Positions 18,199-30,996 are shown, numbered from the stretch's first letter. The stretch is 64,000 nt of DNA from Frigoribacterium faeni (GCF_011761235.1 NZ_JAAOYW010000003.1:364029-428028); one strand, 5' to 3'. The notes: generated by a model not told the origin, from the letters alone. A program made the numbers and translations.

Positions 18199-18644
18199 TG
18201 AAGGGCCGTACCGCGGCGCTCGTCATGGCGCTGTTCCTCCTCCTCTACGTCGTCCTCGTCGCGCAGCGGGCGTACCTGTTCGTGACGACGGGCGAACCGG
18301 TCGCGGTCGTGCTGGGCGTCGCCCTGATCGTCCTGCCCGTGCTCGGCGTCTTCGCCCTGGTCGCCGAGCTGCGCTTCGGCGTCCACACGCAACAGATGGT
18401 CCGCGAGCTCGAGGCGGCGGGCGAGCTCCCTCCGGACGAGGTCCCGCGCCGCGCCTCCGGGCGGTACGAGCGCGCCGCGGCCGATGCCGCGTTCTCGCGC
18501 TGGGCCCAGGCCGTCGAGGAGGCGCCCGACGACTGGCGCGCCTGGTTCCGGCTGGGCCTCGCCTACGACGCGTGCGGAGACCGCCGCCGGGCACGCCAGG
18601 CCGTCCGCAAGGCCGCCCGGATGCGCGGCGGCGCCGCGGCCTGA
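18198..18644 (+). CDS. two-helix membrane protein with TPR-like tail
   Basis: A 148-residue protein with two hydrophobic segments (about 6-28 and 34-56), a short basic/acidic linker, and a C-terminal portion (about 95-145) that reads like one tetratricopeptide repeat: FSRWAQAVEEAPDDWRAWF, then LGLAYDACGDRRRARQAVRKA. The tail would be cytoplasmic. No function is known to me. It begins with an ATG overlapping the dapB stop by one base and is therefore cotranscribed with dapB. It is convergent with the SDR gene, 79 nt apart. Confidence 0.75.
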   Translation: MKGRTAALVMALFLLLYVVLVAQRAYLFVTTGEPVAVVLGVALIVLPVLGVFALVAELRFGVHTQQMVRELEAAGELPPDEVPRRASGRYERAAADAAFSRWAQAVEEAPDDWRAWFRLGLAYDACGDRRRARQAVRKAARMRGGAAA

Positions 18645-18693
18645 CGGCCTCCGTCCGACCGCGCAGCGGCCCGACGGCCTCGGGTGGACAGGC

Positions 18694-18710
18694 GAGCCCT
18701 TCCCGGGCTC
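18694..18710. terminator. weak hairpin between convergent genes
   Basis: GAGCCC (18694-18699) pairs with GGGCTC (18705-18710) over a 5-nt loop. This is the only hairpin of note between the TPR-like gene and the SDR gene, and it is modest. Confidence 0.3.
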
Positions 18711-18723
18711 TGCCCCGTCGCCC

Positions 18724-19626
18724 TCAGAGGGTCGCGGTGAGCGCGTCGACCGCCTGGTCGACCGTGCGGTGGCGGAACTCGAACCCGTCGGCGAGCAGGG
18801 CCTCCGGCACGACCTGCTGGCTCGGCAGCAGCATCTCCCGGCCCGCCTCCTGCATCGCCGTGCCGATCACGAACTCGGGCACGGTCAGGGCGTAGGGGCG
18901 GCCCAGGTCCTTCGCGAGGCGGCGGGTCAGTGCGTCGCTGGTGGCCGGCGTCGGGCCTGCGAGGTTCACGGGCCCGCGCAGGCTCGACGTGAGCAGGTGC
19001 ACGATGGCGGCCGCCTCGTCGTAGAGGCTGATCCACGGCCAGAACTGGTCGCCGGTGCCGAGCCGCGAGCCGAGGCCGAGCCGGGTGAGGGGCAGCAGCG
19101 GCGCCATGGCTCCGCCGGGGCCGACGACGACCCCGGTGCGCAGGTGCACGACGCGCGTGGCCTCCGGCGCGGCCGCGGTGGCGGCCTCCCAGTCGGCGAC
19201 GACGTCGCTGAGGAACCCGGTGCCCCGGGCGCTCTGCTCGGTGAGGCGCTCGCCCGGCCGGTCGCCGTAGATGCCGACCGCCGATCCGCTGAGGAACACG
19301 GCCGGGGGGTCCTCCGCCCGGGCCGTGCCGTGCGCGAGGGTCGCGGTGGCGGACACGCGGGAGTCACGGATCTCCCGCTTGTAGCCGCTCGTCCAGGGCA
19401 GGCGACCCAGGGACGCGCCGCTCAGGTTGACGACGGCGTCCGCGCGGTCCAGCAGGGCGGGGTCCACGATCCCCGCCGCGGGCACCCAGGTGGCCTCGCC
19501 CGCGTCGCGGGCCTCGCGGCGCACGAGCGCGACGACCGTGTGGCCGGCCGCGACGAGCTGGCGGCGCAGCTCGGTGCCGACGAGGCCGGAGGCCCCGGAG
19601 ACGAGGACGGTGAGGGAGTCGGTCAT
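18724..19626 (-). CDS. SDR epimerase-like protein (TIGR01777/SDR39U1 type)
   Basis: A 300-residue NAD(P)-binding protein. The opening VLVSGASGLVGTELRRQL is the Rossmann glycine motif. Further family marks are VNLSGASL, W-T..YKREIRDSRV, FLSGSAVGIYGD and the C-terminal VPEFVIGTAMQEAGREMLLPSQ-type region followed by GFEFRH. This is the short epimerase family related to cell-division inhibitor SulA annotations, although no division role is proven and the older name is misleading. The start at ATG 19626 is not backed by a clear promoter. It is divergent from thyX. Confidence 0.88.
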   Translation of the reverse strand: MTDSLTVLVSGASGLVGTELRRQLVAAGHTVVALVRREARDAGEATWVPAAGIVDPALLDRADAVVNLSGASLGRLPWTSGYKREIRDSRVSATATLAHGTARAEDPPAVFLSGSAVGIYGDRPGERLTEQSARGTGFLSDVVADWEAATAAAPEATRVVHLRTGVVVGPGGAMAPLLPLTRLGLGSRLGTGDQFWPWISLYDEAAAIVHLLTSSLRGPVNLAGPTPATSDALTRRLAKDLGRPYALTVPEFVIGTAMQEAGREMLLPSQQVVPEALLADGFEFRHRTVDQAVDALTATL

Positions 19627-19759
19627 GGCCCTGGCTTTCTCGAGGAGGCGGGGCGCGGGGGAGGTGCGCCTCCCCGGGAGCGTAGACGCGCCTCCTGCCG
19701 GTCGTCCGGGCGCCCGGCGCGGACGCGTCGAGGGCCCGTCCGGGGTCGGTCGTCGGCGG

Positions 19760-19765
19760 TAGAGT
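19760..19765 (+). promoter_or_regulatory. leaderless -10 of thyX
   Basis: TAGAGT, 7 nt before GTG 19773. Confidence 0.6.
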
Positions 19766-19772
19766 CGACGCC

Positions 19773-20555
19773 GTGACTGATGCCGACGCCGTGACCCCCG
19801 CCTCCTCGTCTCCCGAGACCGCCGCCGACCCCGTCGAGTTCCGCAGCGACGTCACCGTCGAGCTGGTCCGGTCGAGCGCGCACGACTCCGACGTCCTCTT
19901 CGCGGCGAGGGTCTCGACCATGGGCGAGCAGACCCTAGAGGGCGCGCAGGCCTCGGCCGACGGCGCCCAGGCGACCAAGGGCGCCGGGCTCATCAACTAC
20001 CTGATGCGCGACCGCCACGGCTCGCCGTTCGAGCACAACTCGATGACCTTCTACGTGCAGGCGCCGATCTTCGTGTTCCGCGAGTTCATGCGGCACCGCA
20101 TGGCCAGCTACAACGAAGAGAGCGGTCGGTACCGCGAGCTCAACCCGGTCTTCTACGTCCCGGCCGCCACCCGCAACCTGCAGCAGGTCGGCAAGCCCGG
20201 GGCCTACGACTTCCTGCCCGGCACCGCCGAGCAGAGCGAGCTCGTCCGCGCCGAGACGGAGCGCACCTCCCGAGAGGCGTACGCCGCCTACAAGCGCATG
20301 CTCGACGCGGGCATCGCGCGCGAGGTGGCCCGCATCGTCCTGCCCCTGAACATCTACTCGTCGATGTACGTGACCGTGAACGCGCGGTCGCTGATGAACT
20401 TCCTGAGCCTCCGCACGAAGCGCGAGGGCACGCACTTCCCGTCGTTCCCGCAGCGCGAGATCGAGATGTGCGCCGAGAAGATGGAGGACATCTGGGCCGA
20501 GCTGATGCCGCTGACCTACGCCGCCTTCGGCACGAACGGCCGCGTCGCCCCCTGA
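19773..20555 (+). CDS. thyX: flavin-dependent thymidylate synthase
   Basis: A 260-residue FAD-dependent enzyme that makes dTMP from dUMP using methylene-tetrahydrofolate and NADPH. The ThyX signature RHRMASYNEESGRY is at residues 107-120, with RDRHGSPFEHNSMTFYV before it and SLRTKREG(T)HFPSFPQ near the end. No ThyA gene is in the window. A 25-residue N-terminal head is not conserved. GTG 19773 lies 7 nt after TAGAGT. The thyX-dapA-rnj order is common in actinobacteria; dapA follows by 41 nt with its own promoter. Confidence 0.97.
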   Translation: MTDADAVTPASSSPETAADPVEFRSDVTVELVRSSAHDSDVLFAARVSTMGEQTLEGAQASADGAQATKGAGLINYLMRDRHGSPFEHNSMTFYVQAPIFVFREFMRHRMASYNEESGRYRELNPVFYVPAATRNLQQVGKPGAYDFLPGTAEQSELVRAETERTSREAYAAYKRMLDAGIAREVARIVLPLNIYSSMYVTVNARSLMNFLSLRTKREGTHFPSFPQREIEMCAEKMEDIWAELMPLTYAAFGTNGRVAP

Positions 20556-20583
20556 GCCGGGCGGGCGGTGCGGGGCGAGCCAG

Positions 20584-20589
20584 TACGCT
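20584..20589 (+). promoter_or_regulatory. leaderless -10 of dapA
   Basis: TACGCT, 7 nt before GTG 20597. Confidence 0.6.
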
Positions 20590-20596
20590 GGTCGAC

Positions 20597-21574
20597 GTGT
20601 CGAACATCAGCAACCCCTTCGGGCAGGTCCTCGTCGCTCTCGTCACCCCCTTCACCGCCGACGGCGAGGTCGACTGGCCGGCCGTCGAGAAGCACATCGA
20701 CGACTGCGTGTCGGCAGGTGCCGACGGCATCGTCGTCACGGGCACCACGGGCGAGACCAGCACCCTGACCGACCCCGAGAAGCTGAGGCTCGTCGAGGTC
20801 GGCAAGTCGGTGGCGGCGGGCCGGGCCAAGATCATCACCGGCGGCGGCTCGAACGAGACCGCGCACGCGATCCAGCTCTACAAGGCCAGCGAGAAGGCGG
20901 GCGCCGACGGCGTCATGATCGTCACGCCCTACTACAACAAGCCCACGCAGGCCGGCGTGCTCACGCACTTCCGCATGATCGCCGACGCGACCGACCTGCC
21001 GGTCATCCTGTACGACATCCCCGGGCGCACCGGCATCCCGATCAAGTACGAGACGCTGCTCCGCGCCGCCAAGCACCCCAACATCGTCGCGGTGAAGGAC
21101 GCCAAGGGCGACTTCGCCGAGGTCAGCCGCGTCATCAACCAGACCGACCTGCTGTACTTCTCCGGCGACGACGCCAACGTCCTGCCGCACCTGTCGATCG
21201 GCGCCTCGGGCCTCATCGGGGTCACCGCGAACCTGGTCTCCGCGCCCTACCGCACCATGATCGACGCGGTGAACGCCGGCGACCTGCACACGGCCACCGC
21301 CGTGCACCAGATGCTCGAGCCCCTCGTCCGCGCCGTCATGACGCACGTGCCCGGCACGGTGGCGGCGAAGTACATCCTCCACGGCCTCGGCCGCATCTCG
21401 AGCCCCCGTGTCCGGCTGCCCCTCGTCGGCCCGGAGGACAGCGAGGCCGCCCTCATCGAGGACGAGCTCTCGCACGTCGGCGACATCCCGGGGCTCGACC
21501 TCAGCCGCTTCCGTCCCGACCGCAACGCGGCGGCCGGCGGCGCCCTGCCGAAGGTCCACGGCACCACGCGCTGA
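20597..21574 (+). CDS. dapA: 4-hydroxy-tetrahydrodipicolinate synthase
   Basis: A 325-residue TIM-barrel aldolase that condenses pyruvate with aspartate semialdehyde. Key residues are the Schiff-base Lys167 (VAVKDAKGD), Tyr139 and Arg144 (LYDIPGRTG), and Thr50-Thr51 in VTGTTGETSTL. A C-terminal extension of about 25 residues (DRNAAAGGALPK) goes beyond the usual enzyme. GTG 20597 follows TACGCT by 7 nt. rnj follows after 68 nt with a clear ribosome binding site, so dapA and rnj may be one transcript. Confidence 0.97.
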   Translation: MSNISNPFGQVLVALVTPFTADGEVDWPAVEKHIDDCVSAGADGIVVTGTTGETSTLTDPEKLRLVEVGKSVAAGRAKIITGGGSNETAHAIQLYKASEKAGADGVMIVTPYYNKPTQAGVLTHFRMIADATDLPVILYDIPGRTGIPIKYETLLRAAKHPNIVAVKDAKGDFAEVSRVINQTDLLYFSGDDANVLPHLSIGASGLIGVTANLVSAPYRTMIDAVNAGDLHTATAVHQMLEPLVRAVMTHVPGTVAAKYILHGLGRISSPRVRLPLVGPEDSEAALIEDELSHVGDIPGLDLSRFRPDRNAAAGGALPKVHGTTR

Positions 21575-21642
21575 CCCCGTCGCGCCCCGGCGCACCAGAC
21601 ACGCCCGCGGGGCTCGGGTCCCGCTCCGATCCGAAGGACGAG

Positions 21643-23319
<1,677 letters not shown>

Positions 23320-23332
23320 CCCCGCCGCACGA

Positions 23333-23375
23333 GAGGCCTCGGCCGTCGGGAAGTCATCCCGGCGACTGAGGCCTC
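23333..23375 (+). terminator. rnj terminator
   Basis: A 19-bp arm pair (23333-23351 with 23357-23375), containing two G-U pairs and one mismatch, lies 13 nt after the rnj stop codon. Confidence 0.75.
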
Positions 23376-23437
23376 CGTCGTCCTGCCGCTCCTAGGGTGT
23401 TGACGTTCCGTCCGTTGCTCCGAAGGGGGAGTCGCCC

Positions 23438-24441
23438 GTGCGCGTGGCCAAGACCTGGATCTTCCCGATCCTCCGCATCCTGATCTTCCTCGTGATCGCC
23501 GTCGCCCTCGTGAAGCTCGCGTTCTTCGCGGCACCCGACGCGGCCACCGGCTCCGTCGCCGTCCCGACCGGCGAGGCCGTCGAGCCCCAGGTCACGGTCG
23601 CGGTCGGCATCGTCACGAACGACGTGACGGTCGACGCCACGGTCCAGGCCGACGCGCCGTCCACGGTGCCGGCGACCCTCGCGGGCACCGTCGTGACGGT
23701 CTTCGTCGAGAAGGGCCAGGCCGTCGCGGCCGGCGACCAGATCGCGTCCCTCCGGTCCGAGACCCCGCAGGAGGCGCTCGTCTCGGCCGACGGCACGGTC
23801 ACGGAGCGCGCCCCGATCGTCAAGACCGCCGTGGTCACGTCGCCCGCGGCGGGCACCGTCACCGAGCTCCCCGTCATCAAGGACCAGGCGGTCTCCGTGG
23901 GCGACGCCGTCGCGAAGGTGGCGCCTCCGACGTTCCACGTCACCGGGGCGCTGGCGGCCGACCAGCTGTACCGCCTCGTCAGCCGGCCGACCGAGGGGAC
24001 CGCGTCGATCCAGGGCGGACCGGCCCCGTTCGCGTGCACCGGCCTCACCGTCGGCGGCGGCGGCGACGCGGCCGCCCCCGCCGAGGGCGACGTCTCGGCC
24101 TCGGGCGGCTCCGGCCAGTCCGTCACCTGCGCCGTGCCGGGCGACGTCACGGTGTTCGCGGGGCTGGCGACGAAGCTGACCATCCCCGCCGGCGTCGCGA
24201 CCGACGTGCTCACCGTGCCCCTCACCGCCGTCGAGGGCGCCGCGGGCAAGGGCATCGTCACCGTGGTCGGCGCGGACGGCACGCAGGAGGAGCGCGAGAT
24301 CACCCTCGGAATCAACGACGGCACCTCGGTCGAGGTCACCGGGGGCCTGGTCGAGGGCGACTCCGTCCTCGAGTTCGTGCCGGGCGCCGCGGCGCCGCAG
24401 GACGGCTGCGTCGACCCGACGACCGGCGAGGTCTACTGCTG

Positions 24442-24442
<1 letters not shown>
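23438..24442 (+). CDS. periplasmic-adaptor-like subunit of MacAB-type exporter
   Basis: A 334-residue membrane-anchored protein. One hydrophobic segment at about residues 8-30 anchors it; the outer part contains a biotinyl-lipoyl-like half (GTVVTVFVEKGQAVAAGDQIASL and the paired TSPAAGTVTELPV-KDQAVSVGDAVAKV) and a C-terminal beta-barrel-like part. This is the HlyD/MacA adaptor pattern adapted to a monoderm cell. An Ala/Gly/Ser-rich insert (GGGGDAAAPAEGDV) and four Cys residues stand out. GTG 23438 has AAGGGGGAG about 8 nt upstream. It heads a three-gene unit with an ABC ATPase and a permease. Confidence 0.85.
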
Positions 24443-25181
<739 letters not shown>

Positions 25182-25185
<4 letters not shown>

Positions 25186-26411
25186 ACGGCGTGCTGTCCG
25201 GCGTCGTCGGGGCGCTCGTCGAGGCGTGGTCCGAGCTCCGCGTGAACAAGCTGCGGGTGCTGCTCAGCCTCGTCGGGGTGGCCGTGGCCGTCGCGGCCCT
25301 CACGGCCGTGGTGGGGCTCGGCAGCCTCGCCGAGCAGTCCACCCGCGAGTCGTCCGAGAGATCGGGCGGGCGCCCCGCCACCTACACCGTCTCGGCCTAC
25401 AGCCAGGGGGCGACCGAGCTCGACCCCGCCCAGTTCGCCGACGAGTTCCGCTCGACCATGGCGCGCTACGACGTCTCGTGGTCCACCGAGAACCTGTACA
25501 CGACGAGGTCGCTGCAGCTGCCCGTCGGGCTCACCGACGTCCAGGCCCAGATCGTCGATCCCGACTACGGCGAGATGCACCGCGTGTCGGTGCTCGACGG
25601 GTCGTGGTTCGTCGACGGCGACGAGCAGCGGATGGCCCCGGCGCTCGTCGTGAACGAGCCCCTGTGGGACCAGCTCGGCCGTCCGCCGGTCTCCGGCCAC
25701 CCCACGGTGCAGCTGCGCGGCGGCGACTCGGTGACGGGGGTCGTCGTCGGCGTCACCGCCGCCCAGTACCCCGGGGAGGCGCCGGCGCTGTTCCTGCTGC
25801 CCTCGGACGACCGCGACCTCGTCCCCGCGTCGCAGGCGGGCTACGTCGAGACGCCGCAGTACGAGATGTGGCTGCCGCCGGAGTCGGGCGACGAGCTCAG
25901 CGGCATGGTCCAGGGCAACCTGGCGGCGGCGCTCGGCGACGAGGTGCAGGTCGACGTGAACCGGTCGGACTACGCGGCGTTCGCCGGCGACTCCGACCCG
26001 TTCCTGCCCGTGAAGCTGCTCGTGACGGGGGTCGGCGTGCTGGTGCTGCTGCTCGGCGGGCTCGGGCTCGTGAACATCGCCCTCGTCACGGTGCGGCAGC
26101 GCATCCGCGAGATCGGCGTCCGGCGCTCGTTCGGGGCCACGGCGCCGCGGGTGTTCTTCTCGGTGATGCTCGAGAGCGTCGCCGGCACGGTCGTGGCCGG
26201 GGTCGTGGGCGTCATGGTCGCCGTGCTCGTCGTCGAGAACGGCACGGTCCAGGGCTTCATCGCGCAGGGGTCTGTCGACGACCTGCCTCCGTTCCCGATC
26301 ACTGCCGCGCTGGTGGGCCTGGGGTCGGCGACGCTCATCGGCGCCGTGGCGGGGGTCCTGCCGGCGCTCGTGGCCGTCAGGGTCAAGGTCATCGACGCGA
26401 TCCGCTACTGA
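25182..26411 (+). CDS. ABC transporter permease (MacB/FtsX-type)
   Basis: A 409-residue permease with one N-terminal membrane helix (about 24-46), an extracytoplasmic domain of about 230 residues, and three C-terminal helices (about 281-303, 325-350, 370-396). [21 protein letters not shown] between helices two and three is the mechanotransmission/coupling motif of MacB-type permeases. With the adaptor and ATPase it forms a three-part efflux or lipoprotein-release-like machine. Substrate not predictable. GTG 25182 overlaps the previous stop (GTGA). Confidence 0.93.
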
Positions 26412-26474
26412 GGGCCAGCGCACCGCGGCCGTCCGCCGCGCCGACCGCCTCCGGTCGGCGTCGGCGGCGGACGG

Positions 26475-26480
26475 TAGCCT
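26475..26480 (+). promoter_or_regulatory. leaderless -10 of ftsK
   Basis: TAGCCT, 7 nt before ATG 26488. Confidence 0.6.
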
Positions 26481-26487
26481 CGACGGC

Positions 26488-29409
26488 ATGGCCACGCCCA
26501 CCAAGTCGACCGCGCGCTCGCGCTCGGGCCGCGGCGCGTCCGCGGGGGCCTCGGCGACCCGCGGGGCGACGGCGGCCACCAAGAAGCTCCCCGCAGGCAA
26601 GCCGCCGGCGCCCGTCGACGAGGGGCCCGGCGTGCTCGCCTCGGCCTGGATGGGCCTCGCCCACCTCACCGGCGGCGCCTTCCGGCTGTTCGGCAGCGAG
26701 TCCCTCGACAGGGACGAACGCCGGGACGGCGTGCCCTTCCTGCTCGTCCTGCTCGCCGTCGCCGGCGCGGTCGTCGAGTGGCTCAACCCGACGAGCCCCG
26801 TCGCCGTCGGCTTCGACGCCTACACGTTCGGCGGTCTCGTCGGCCGTGTCGCCTACGCCCTGCCGGTCATCATGGTGCTCTTCGCCGGCTGGCTGTTCCG
26901 GCACCCGGCGTCGGTGCACGACAACACGCGCATCGGCATCGGGCTGGGCCTGATGATCGTCTCGATCAGCGCTCTCTGCCACATCTACGGCGGGCAGCCG
27001 CAGGCCGTCGAGGGCATGCGCGCCCTCGCGACGGGCGGCGGCGTGCTCGGCTGGCTCGTCGCCTCCTGGCTCGTGGCGCTCGCGACCGAGTGGGTGGCCG
27101 TGCCCGTCGTGGTCGTGCTGCTCGCGCTGTCCCTGCTGATCATGACCAAGACGCCGCCGAACCGCATCGGCCACCGTCTCGGCGACCTCTACCGGTGGCT
27201 GTTCGGCGAGACCACCGCCGACGCCTCCGCCGCGGCGGGCACGGCCGAGGTCGACGGCGACGCCGCCGACGCGCTGCCGTGGTGGCGCCGCACCAAGAGC
27301 GGCCGCGAAGAAGAGCCCGCCTACGACACCCCCGTCCTCACCCAGAGCGGCGCCGAGGGCGACGGGGCCGACCGCCGTGGTCGCGCCTCCCGTCGACGTG
27401 GTGCCGCCGGCCCCGTGTTCGTCGACCACGGGGCGACCCTCGGGGCGGACGAGCCTGCCCCCGGGGCGGCGTCGGACGCCCCGACCGACGTGTTCCAGAA
27501 CGACCTGCTGCACGACCTCGACGCCGCCGAAGATGCGGTGCGCTCGTTCGGCATCGACGTGCCGCTGCACGACGACGAGCCGGCCCCCACGACGTCGGCC
27601 GCGGCCGCCGCCGGTGCCGGTGCCGGTGTCGGCGGCGCGACGGCGGCCACCACCGTCCTCCCGACCGTGCCGGCGACCACGTCCGCCGCCGCGCCCGGCG
27701 AGAGCGACGTCGCCGCCGACTTCCTCGCGGTCGACGACGACGAGCCCGCCCCGCCCTCGCTCGACGACGTCGACGACTCGCCCGCCGCCCCGTACCGCCT
27801 GCCGGCGGCGTCGACGCTCAGCGTCGGACCCCCGGCGAAGGCCCGCAGCGAGGCCAACGACGAGATCGTCCGCTCCATCACCGAGGTCCTCCGTCAGTTC
27901 TCGGTCGACGCCAAGGTCGTCGGCTTCAGCCGCGGCCCGACGGTCACGCGCTACGAGATCGAGCTCGGTCCGGGCGTCAAGGTCGAGAAGGTCACGGCCC
28001 TCAGCAAGAACCTGTCGTACGCCGTCGCCTCGAACGAGGTGCGGATACTCTCGCCCATCCCGGGCAAGAGCGCCATCGGCGTCGAGATCCCGAACACCGA
28101 CCGCGAGATCGTGTCGCTCGGCGACGTGCTGCGGTCGACGGCCGCGGCCAAGAGCGTGCACCCGATGACGATCGGCGTCGGCAAGGACGTCGAGGGCGGG
28201 TACGTCGTGGCGAACCTCGCCAAGATGCCGCACCTCCTCGTCGCCGGCGCGACGGGCTCGGGCAAGTCCAGCTTCGTGAACTCGATGATCACCTCGCTGC
28301 TGATGCGGGCCAAGCCGACCGACGTGCGCATGGTGCTCATCGACCCGAAGCGGGTCGAGCTGTCGATCTACGCCGGGGTGCCGCACCTCATCACGCCCAT
28401 CATCACGAACCCCAAGAAGGCCGCCGAGGCGCTGCAGTGGGTCGTGAAGGAGATGGACATGAGGTACGACGACCTCGCCAGCTTCGGCTTCCGGCACATC
28501 GACGACTTCAACCGCGCCGTCGTGAACGACGAGATCGTGCTGCCGGCGGGCAGCGCACGGTCGCTCAAGCCGTACCCGTACCTGCTCGTGGTCGTCGACG
28601 AGCTCGCCGACCTCATGATGGTGGCGCCGCGCGACGTCGAGGACAGCATCGTGCGCATCACCCAGCTCGCCCGGGCCTCGGGAATCCACCTCGTGCTGGC
28701 GACGCAGCGGCCCTCGGTCGACGTCGTCACCGGGCTCATCAAGGCCAACGTGCCCTCCCGGTTCGCCTTCGCCGTCTCGAGCGTCACCGACTCCCGGGTC
28801 ATCCTCGACCAGCCGGGCGCCGACAAGCTCATCGGCCAGGGCGACGGGCTCTTCCTGCCGATGGGCGCCTCCAAGGCCATGCGCGTGCAGGGCGCCTGGG
28901 TGCAGGAGAGCGAGGTCGCGCAGGTGGTCGCGCACGTGACCCGGCAGGCTCGTCCCGACTACCGCCCCGACGTCGCGGCCGTGGTCGAGAAGAAAGAGAT
29001 CGACGGCGACATCGGCGACGACCTCGAGCTGCTGCTCGCGGCGGCCGAGCTCGTCGTCAGCACGCAGTTCGGCTCGACGTCGATGCTCCAGCGCAAGCTG
29101 CGGGTGGGCTTCGCCAAGGCGGGCCGGCTCATGGACCTCATGGAGTCGCGCGACATCGTGGGCCCCTCCGAGGGCTCGAAGGCGCGCGACGTGCTCGTGA
29201 CGAACGAGCAGCTGCCCGGCGTGCTGGCCAAGCTGCGGGGGATGGGCGACGAGCTGCCCCGGGGCGGGGCGGGCGCCTCCTCGGCTCCGTCGGCGCTCGG
29301 CGCCGGCGACTACGGCGACGACCCCGTCGCCGACATGACACGGGGCTACGACGAGGTCGACGGCGACGAGGGGTCGGACGACGCCTGGGGCCTGACCGGC
29401 AGGGACTGA
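26488..29409 (+). CDS. ftsK: DNA translocase FtsK
   Basis: A 973-residue septum-located DNA pump that clears chromosome ends during division. After a basic head (1-40) come about four membrane helices (about 85-215), a low-complexity acidic/Ala linker (about 240-440), and the motor. The motor shows the alpha domain ([17 protein letters not shown]), Walker [11 protein letters not shown] near residue 587, Walker [14 protein letters not shown] and the gamma winged-helix end ([23 protein letters not shown]). An Asp/Gly tail follows. pgsA begins one base after its stop codon. Confidence 0.97.
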   Translation: MATPTKSTARSRSGRGASAGASATRGATAATKKLPAGKPPAPVDEGPGVLASAWMGLAHLTGGAFRLFGSESLDRDERRDGVPFLLVLLAVAGAVVEWLNPTSPVAVGFDAYTFGGLVGRVAYALPVIMVLFAGWLFRHPASVHDNTRIGIGLGLMIVSISALCHIYGGQPQAVEGMRALATGGGVLGWLVASWLVALATEWVAVPVVVVLLALSLLIMTKTPPNRIGHRLGDLYRWLFGETTADASAAAGTAEVDGDAADALPWWRRTKSGREEEPAYDTPVLTQSGAEGDGADRRGRASRRRGAAGPVFVDHGATLGADEPAPGAASDAPTDVFQNDLLHDLDAAEDAVRSFGIDVPLHDDEPAPTTSAAAAAGAGAGVGGATAATTVLPTVPATTSAAAPGESDVAADFLAVDDDEPAPPSLDDVDDSPAAPYRLPAASTLSVGPPAKARSEANDEIVRSITEVLRQFSVDAKVVGFSRGPTVTRYEIELGPGVKVEKVTALSKNLSYAVASNEVRILSPIPGKSAIGVEIPNTDREIVSLGDVLRSTAAAKSVHPMTIGVGKDVEGGYVVANLAKMPHLLVAGATGSGKSSFVNSMITSLLMRAKPTDVRMVLIDPKRVELSIYAGVPHLITPIITNPKKAAEALQWVVKEMDMRYDDLASFGFRHIDDFNRAVVNDEIVLPAGSARSLKPYPYLLVVVDELADLMMVAPRDVEDSIVRITQLARASGIHLVLATQRPSVDVVTGLIKANVPSRFAFAVSSVTDSRVILDQPGADKLIGQGDGLFLPMGASKAMRVQGAWVQESEVAQVVAHVTRQARPDYRPDVAAVVEKKEIDGDIGDDLELLLAAAELVVSTQFGSTSMLQRKLRVGFAKAGRLMDLMESRDIVGPSEGSKARDVLVTNEQLPGVLAKLRGMGDELPRGGAGASSAPSALGAGDYGDDPVADMTRGYDEVDGDEGSDDAWGLTGRD

Positions 29410-29410
29410 C

Positions 29411-30052
29411 GTGACCGACGAGATGACCCCCGACACCCCGCGCCCGGCGACGTTCCCCTGGCGGGGACGCTTCGCGAGCCGTGGCCCGGGCCCGGCGAGC
29501 ACGGCGAACATCGCCAACGTGATCACGGTGGTGCGCATCCTCATGGCGCCGCTCTTCATCGCGTGGCTGCTCGTCGACGACGGCGCCGGCGGGCCGTTGC
29601 GCATCGCCGCGGCCGTGCTCTTCGTCGTCGCGATCCTCACCGACAGCCTGGACGGCATGCTCGCCCGCGGCCTCGACCTCGTCACGGACTTCGGCAAGAT
29701 CGTCGACCCGATCGCCGACAAGGTGCTCGTGGGGGGCGCCCTCGTGGGGCTCTCGATCCTCGGCGAGCTGCCCTGGTGGGTGACGGCCCTGATCCTCGTC
29801 CGCGAGGTCGGCATCACGGTGTACCGCTTCGTCGTCATCCGCAACCGGGTCATCCCGGCCTCGCGCGGCGGCAAGCTCAAGACGGTGCTGCAAGCCGTCG
29901 CCGTCACCCTGGCGCTGTTCCCCCTGTGGGTCCCGCTCGGCGACTGGGTGCACGGGCTGAACACCGTCGTCATGACCGCCGCGGTCGTCGCCACCCTCGT
30001 CTCGGGTGCCGACTACCTGCGGGTCGCCCTGCGGCACTCCCGCACCTCGTGA
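29411..30052 (+). CDS. pgsA: CDP-diacylglycerol-glycerol-3-phosphate 3-phosphatidyltransferase
   Basis: A 213-residue integral membrane enzyme that makes phosphatidylglycerol phosphate. The CDP-alcohol phosphotransferase motif is complete: Asp78, Asp81-Gly82, Ala85-Arg86, Gly95, Asp99 and Asp103. Hydrophobic helices lie at about 38-56, 64-80, 107-125, 150-168 and 178-196. GTG 29411 lies one base after ftsK's stop. The ftsK-pgsA-cinA-clgR order is a familiar actinobacterial arrangement. Confidence 0.95.
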   Translation: MTDEMTPDTPRPATFPWRGRFASRGPGPASTANIANVITVVRILMAPLFIAWLLVDDGAGGPLRIAAAVLFVVAILTDSLDGMLARGLDLVTDFGKIVDPIADKVLVGGALVGLSILGELPWWVTALILVREVGITVYRFVVIRNRVIPASRGGKLKTVLQAVAVTLALFPLWVPLGDWVHGLNTVVMTAAVVATLVSGADYLRVALRHSRTS

Positions 30053-30540
30053 CCACGGCGTCCGAGGTCGTGCGCGAGCTCGACCGACAGGGGCTGACGG
30101 TGGCCGTCGCCGAGTCGTTGACGGGCGGGTTGCTCGTCGCCGAGCTCATCTCCGTGCCCGGCGCCTCCGCCGTCGTCGCCGGGGGAGTGGTGGCCTACCA
30201 GACGCCCCTCAAGCACCAGCTGCTCGACGTCCCCGCGTCCCTGCTCGCGGCCCGGGGCGCGGTCGACCCCGACGTGGCGACCGCCATGGCCGTGGGCGTG
30301 CGCTCGGCCCTCGCGGTCGAGGGGCGTGCGGCCGACGTCGGCGTCGCGACCACCGGGGTCGCGGGTCCCGACCCGCAGGACGGCCACGACCCGGGCACGG
30401 TGTACGTCGCCCTGAGCGCAGGAGGCGCCACCCGCGTCACGAGGCTCGCCCTCGAGGGCGACCGTGCGGCCATCCGTTCGGCCACGGTCTCCGAATCACT
30501 GTCGATGCTGCACGACTGGCTCACGGGGCCCCGGGAATAG
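30049..30540 (+). CDS. cinA: CinA-family nicotinamide-nucleotide amidohydrolase
   Basis: A 163-residue protein equivalent to the C-terminal domain of CinA (PncC). It hydrolyses nicotinamide mononucleotide to nicotinate mononucleotide in pyridine-nucleotide recycling. Motifs are VAVAESLTGGLLVAEL, VVAGGVVAYQT and ATTGVAGPDPQDGHDPGTVYVAL. The N-terminal molybdopterin-binding-like half of full-length CinA is absent, as in many actinobacteria. GTG 30049 overlaps the pgsA stop in GTGA, so translation is coupled. The longer upstream frame has no similarity and is discarded. Confidence 0.93.
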   Translation: MTTASEVVRELDRQGLTVAVAESLTGGLLVAELISVPGASAVVAGGVVAYQTPLKHQLLDVPASLLAARGAVDPDVATAMAVGVRSALAVEGRAADVGVATTGVAGPDPQDGHDPGTVYVALSAGGATRVTRLALEGDRAAIRSATVSESLSMLHDWLTGPRE

Positions 30541-30687
30541 CCGGGGTTTCGGTCTCGTTACATCTGCCGGGTTCACAAGTGCCACACAGAGCCAGCTGGC
30601 TACAGTGGCACCCAGCTCGTCAGCAGTGCTCCCCACCCACCCCCTGCATCCCGTCATGGTGGGTTGTCCGATCGCAAGGAGGGTCCC

Positions 30688-30996
30688 ATGGTTCTGGTCC
30701 GTCAAGAAATCGGCGACGTCCTCCGCGACTTCCGTCTGCAGAAGGGCCGCACGCTGCGGCAGGTCGCCAGCAAGGCCAGCGTCGCGCTGGGCTACCTCAG
30801 CGAGGTCGAGCGCGGTCAGAAAGAGGCGAGCTCCGAGATCCTGGCCTCCGTCGCCGAGGCGCTCGAGACGCCCATCTCCGTCATCATGCGCGAGGTCGGC
30901 GACCGCATGGCCGTGATCGAGGGCCTGAACCCGATCCCCGACACGCTGCCCGACGAGATGGTCGCCGAGTTCGACACCGACCTGATCGCCCGCTGA
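30688..30996 (+). CDS. XRE-family regulator, ClgR-like
   Basis: A 102-residue helix-turn-helix protein. The HTH lies at about residues 8-60 (IGDVLRDFRLQKGRTLRQVA, then LGYLSEVERGQKEASSEILA). Size and position next to cinA match ClgR, an activator of clp protease and recombination genes in other actinobacteria, but no ClgR operator was identified at the promoter, so the symbol is withheld. ATG 30688 has a perfect AAGGAGG 9 nt upstream; a longer version from GTG 30664 is possible but unneeded. The gene stands alone between a 147-nt gap and a perfect terminator. Confidence 0.9.
   Translation: MVLVRQEIGDVLRDFRLQKGRTLRQVASKASVALGYLSEVERGQKEASSEILASVAEALETPISVIMREVGDRMAVIEGLNPIPDTLPDEMVAEFDTDLIAR

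Noticed and set aside
26389..29994. 1201-codon frame antisense to ftsK
   Set aside because: Same cause: a mirror frame of a certain gene, rich in Arg/Gly/His without domain signals.
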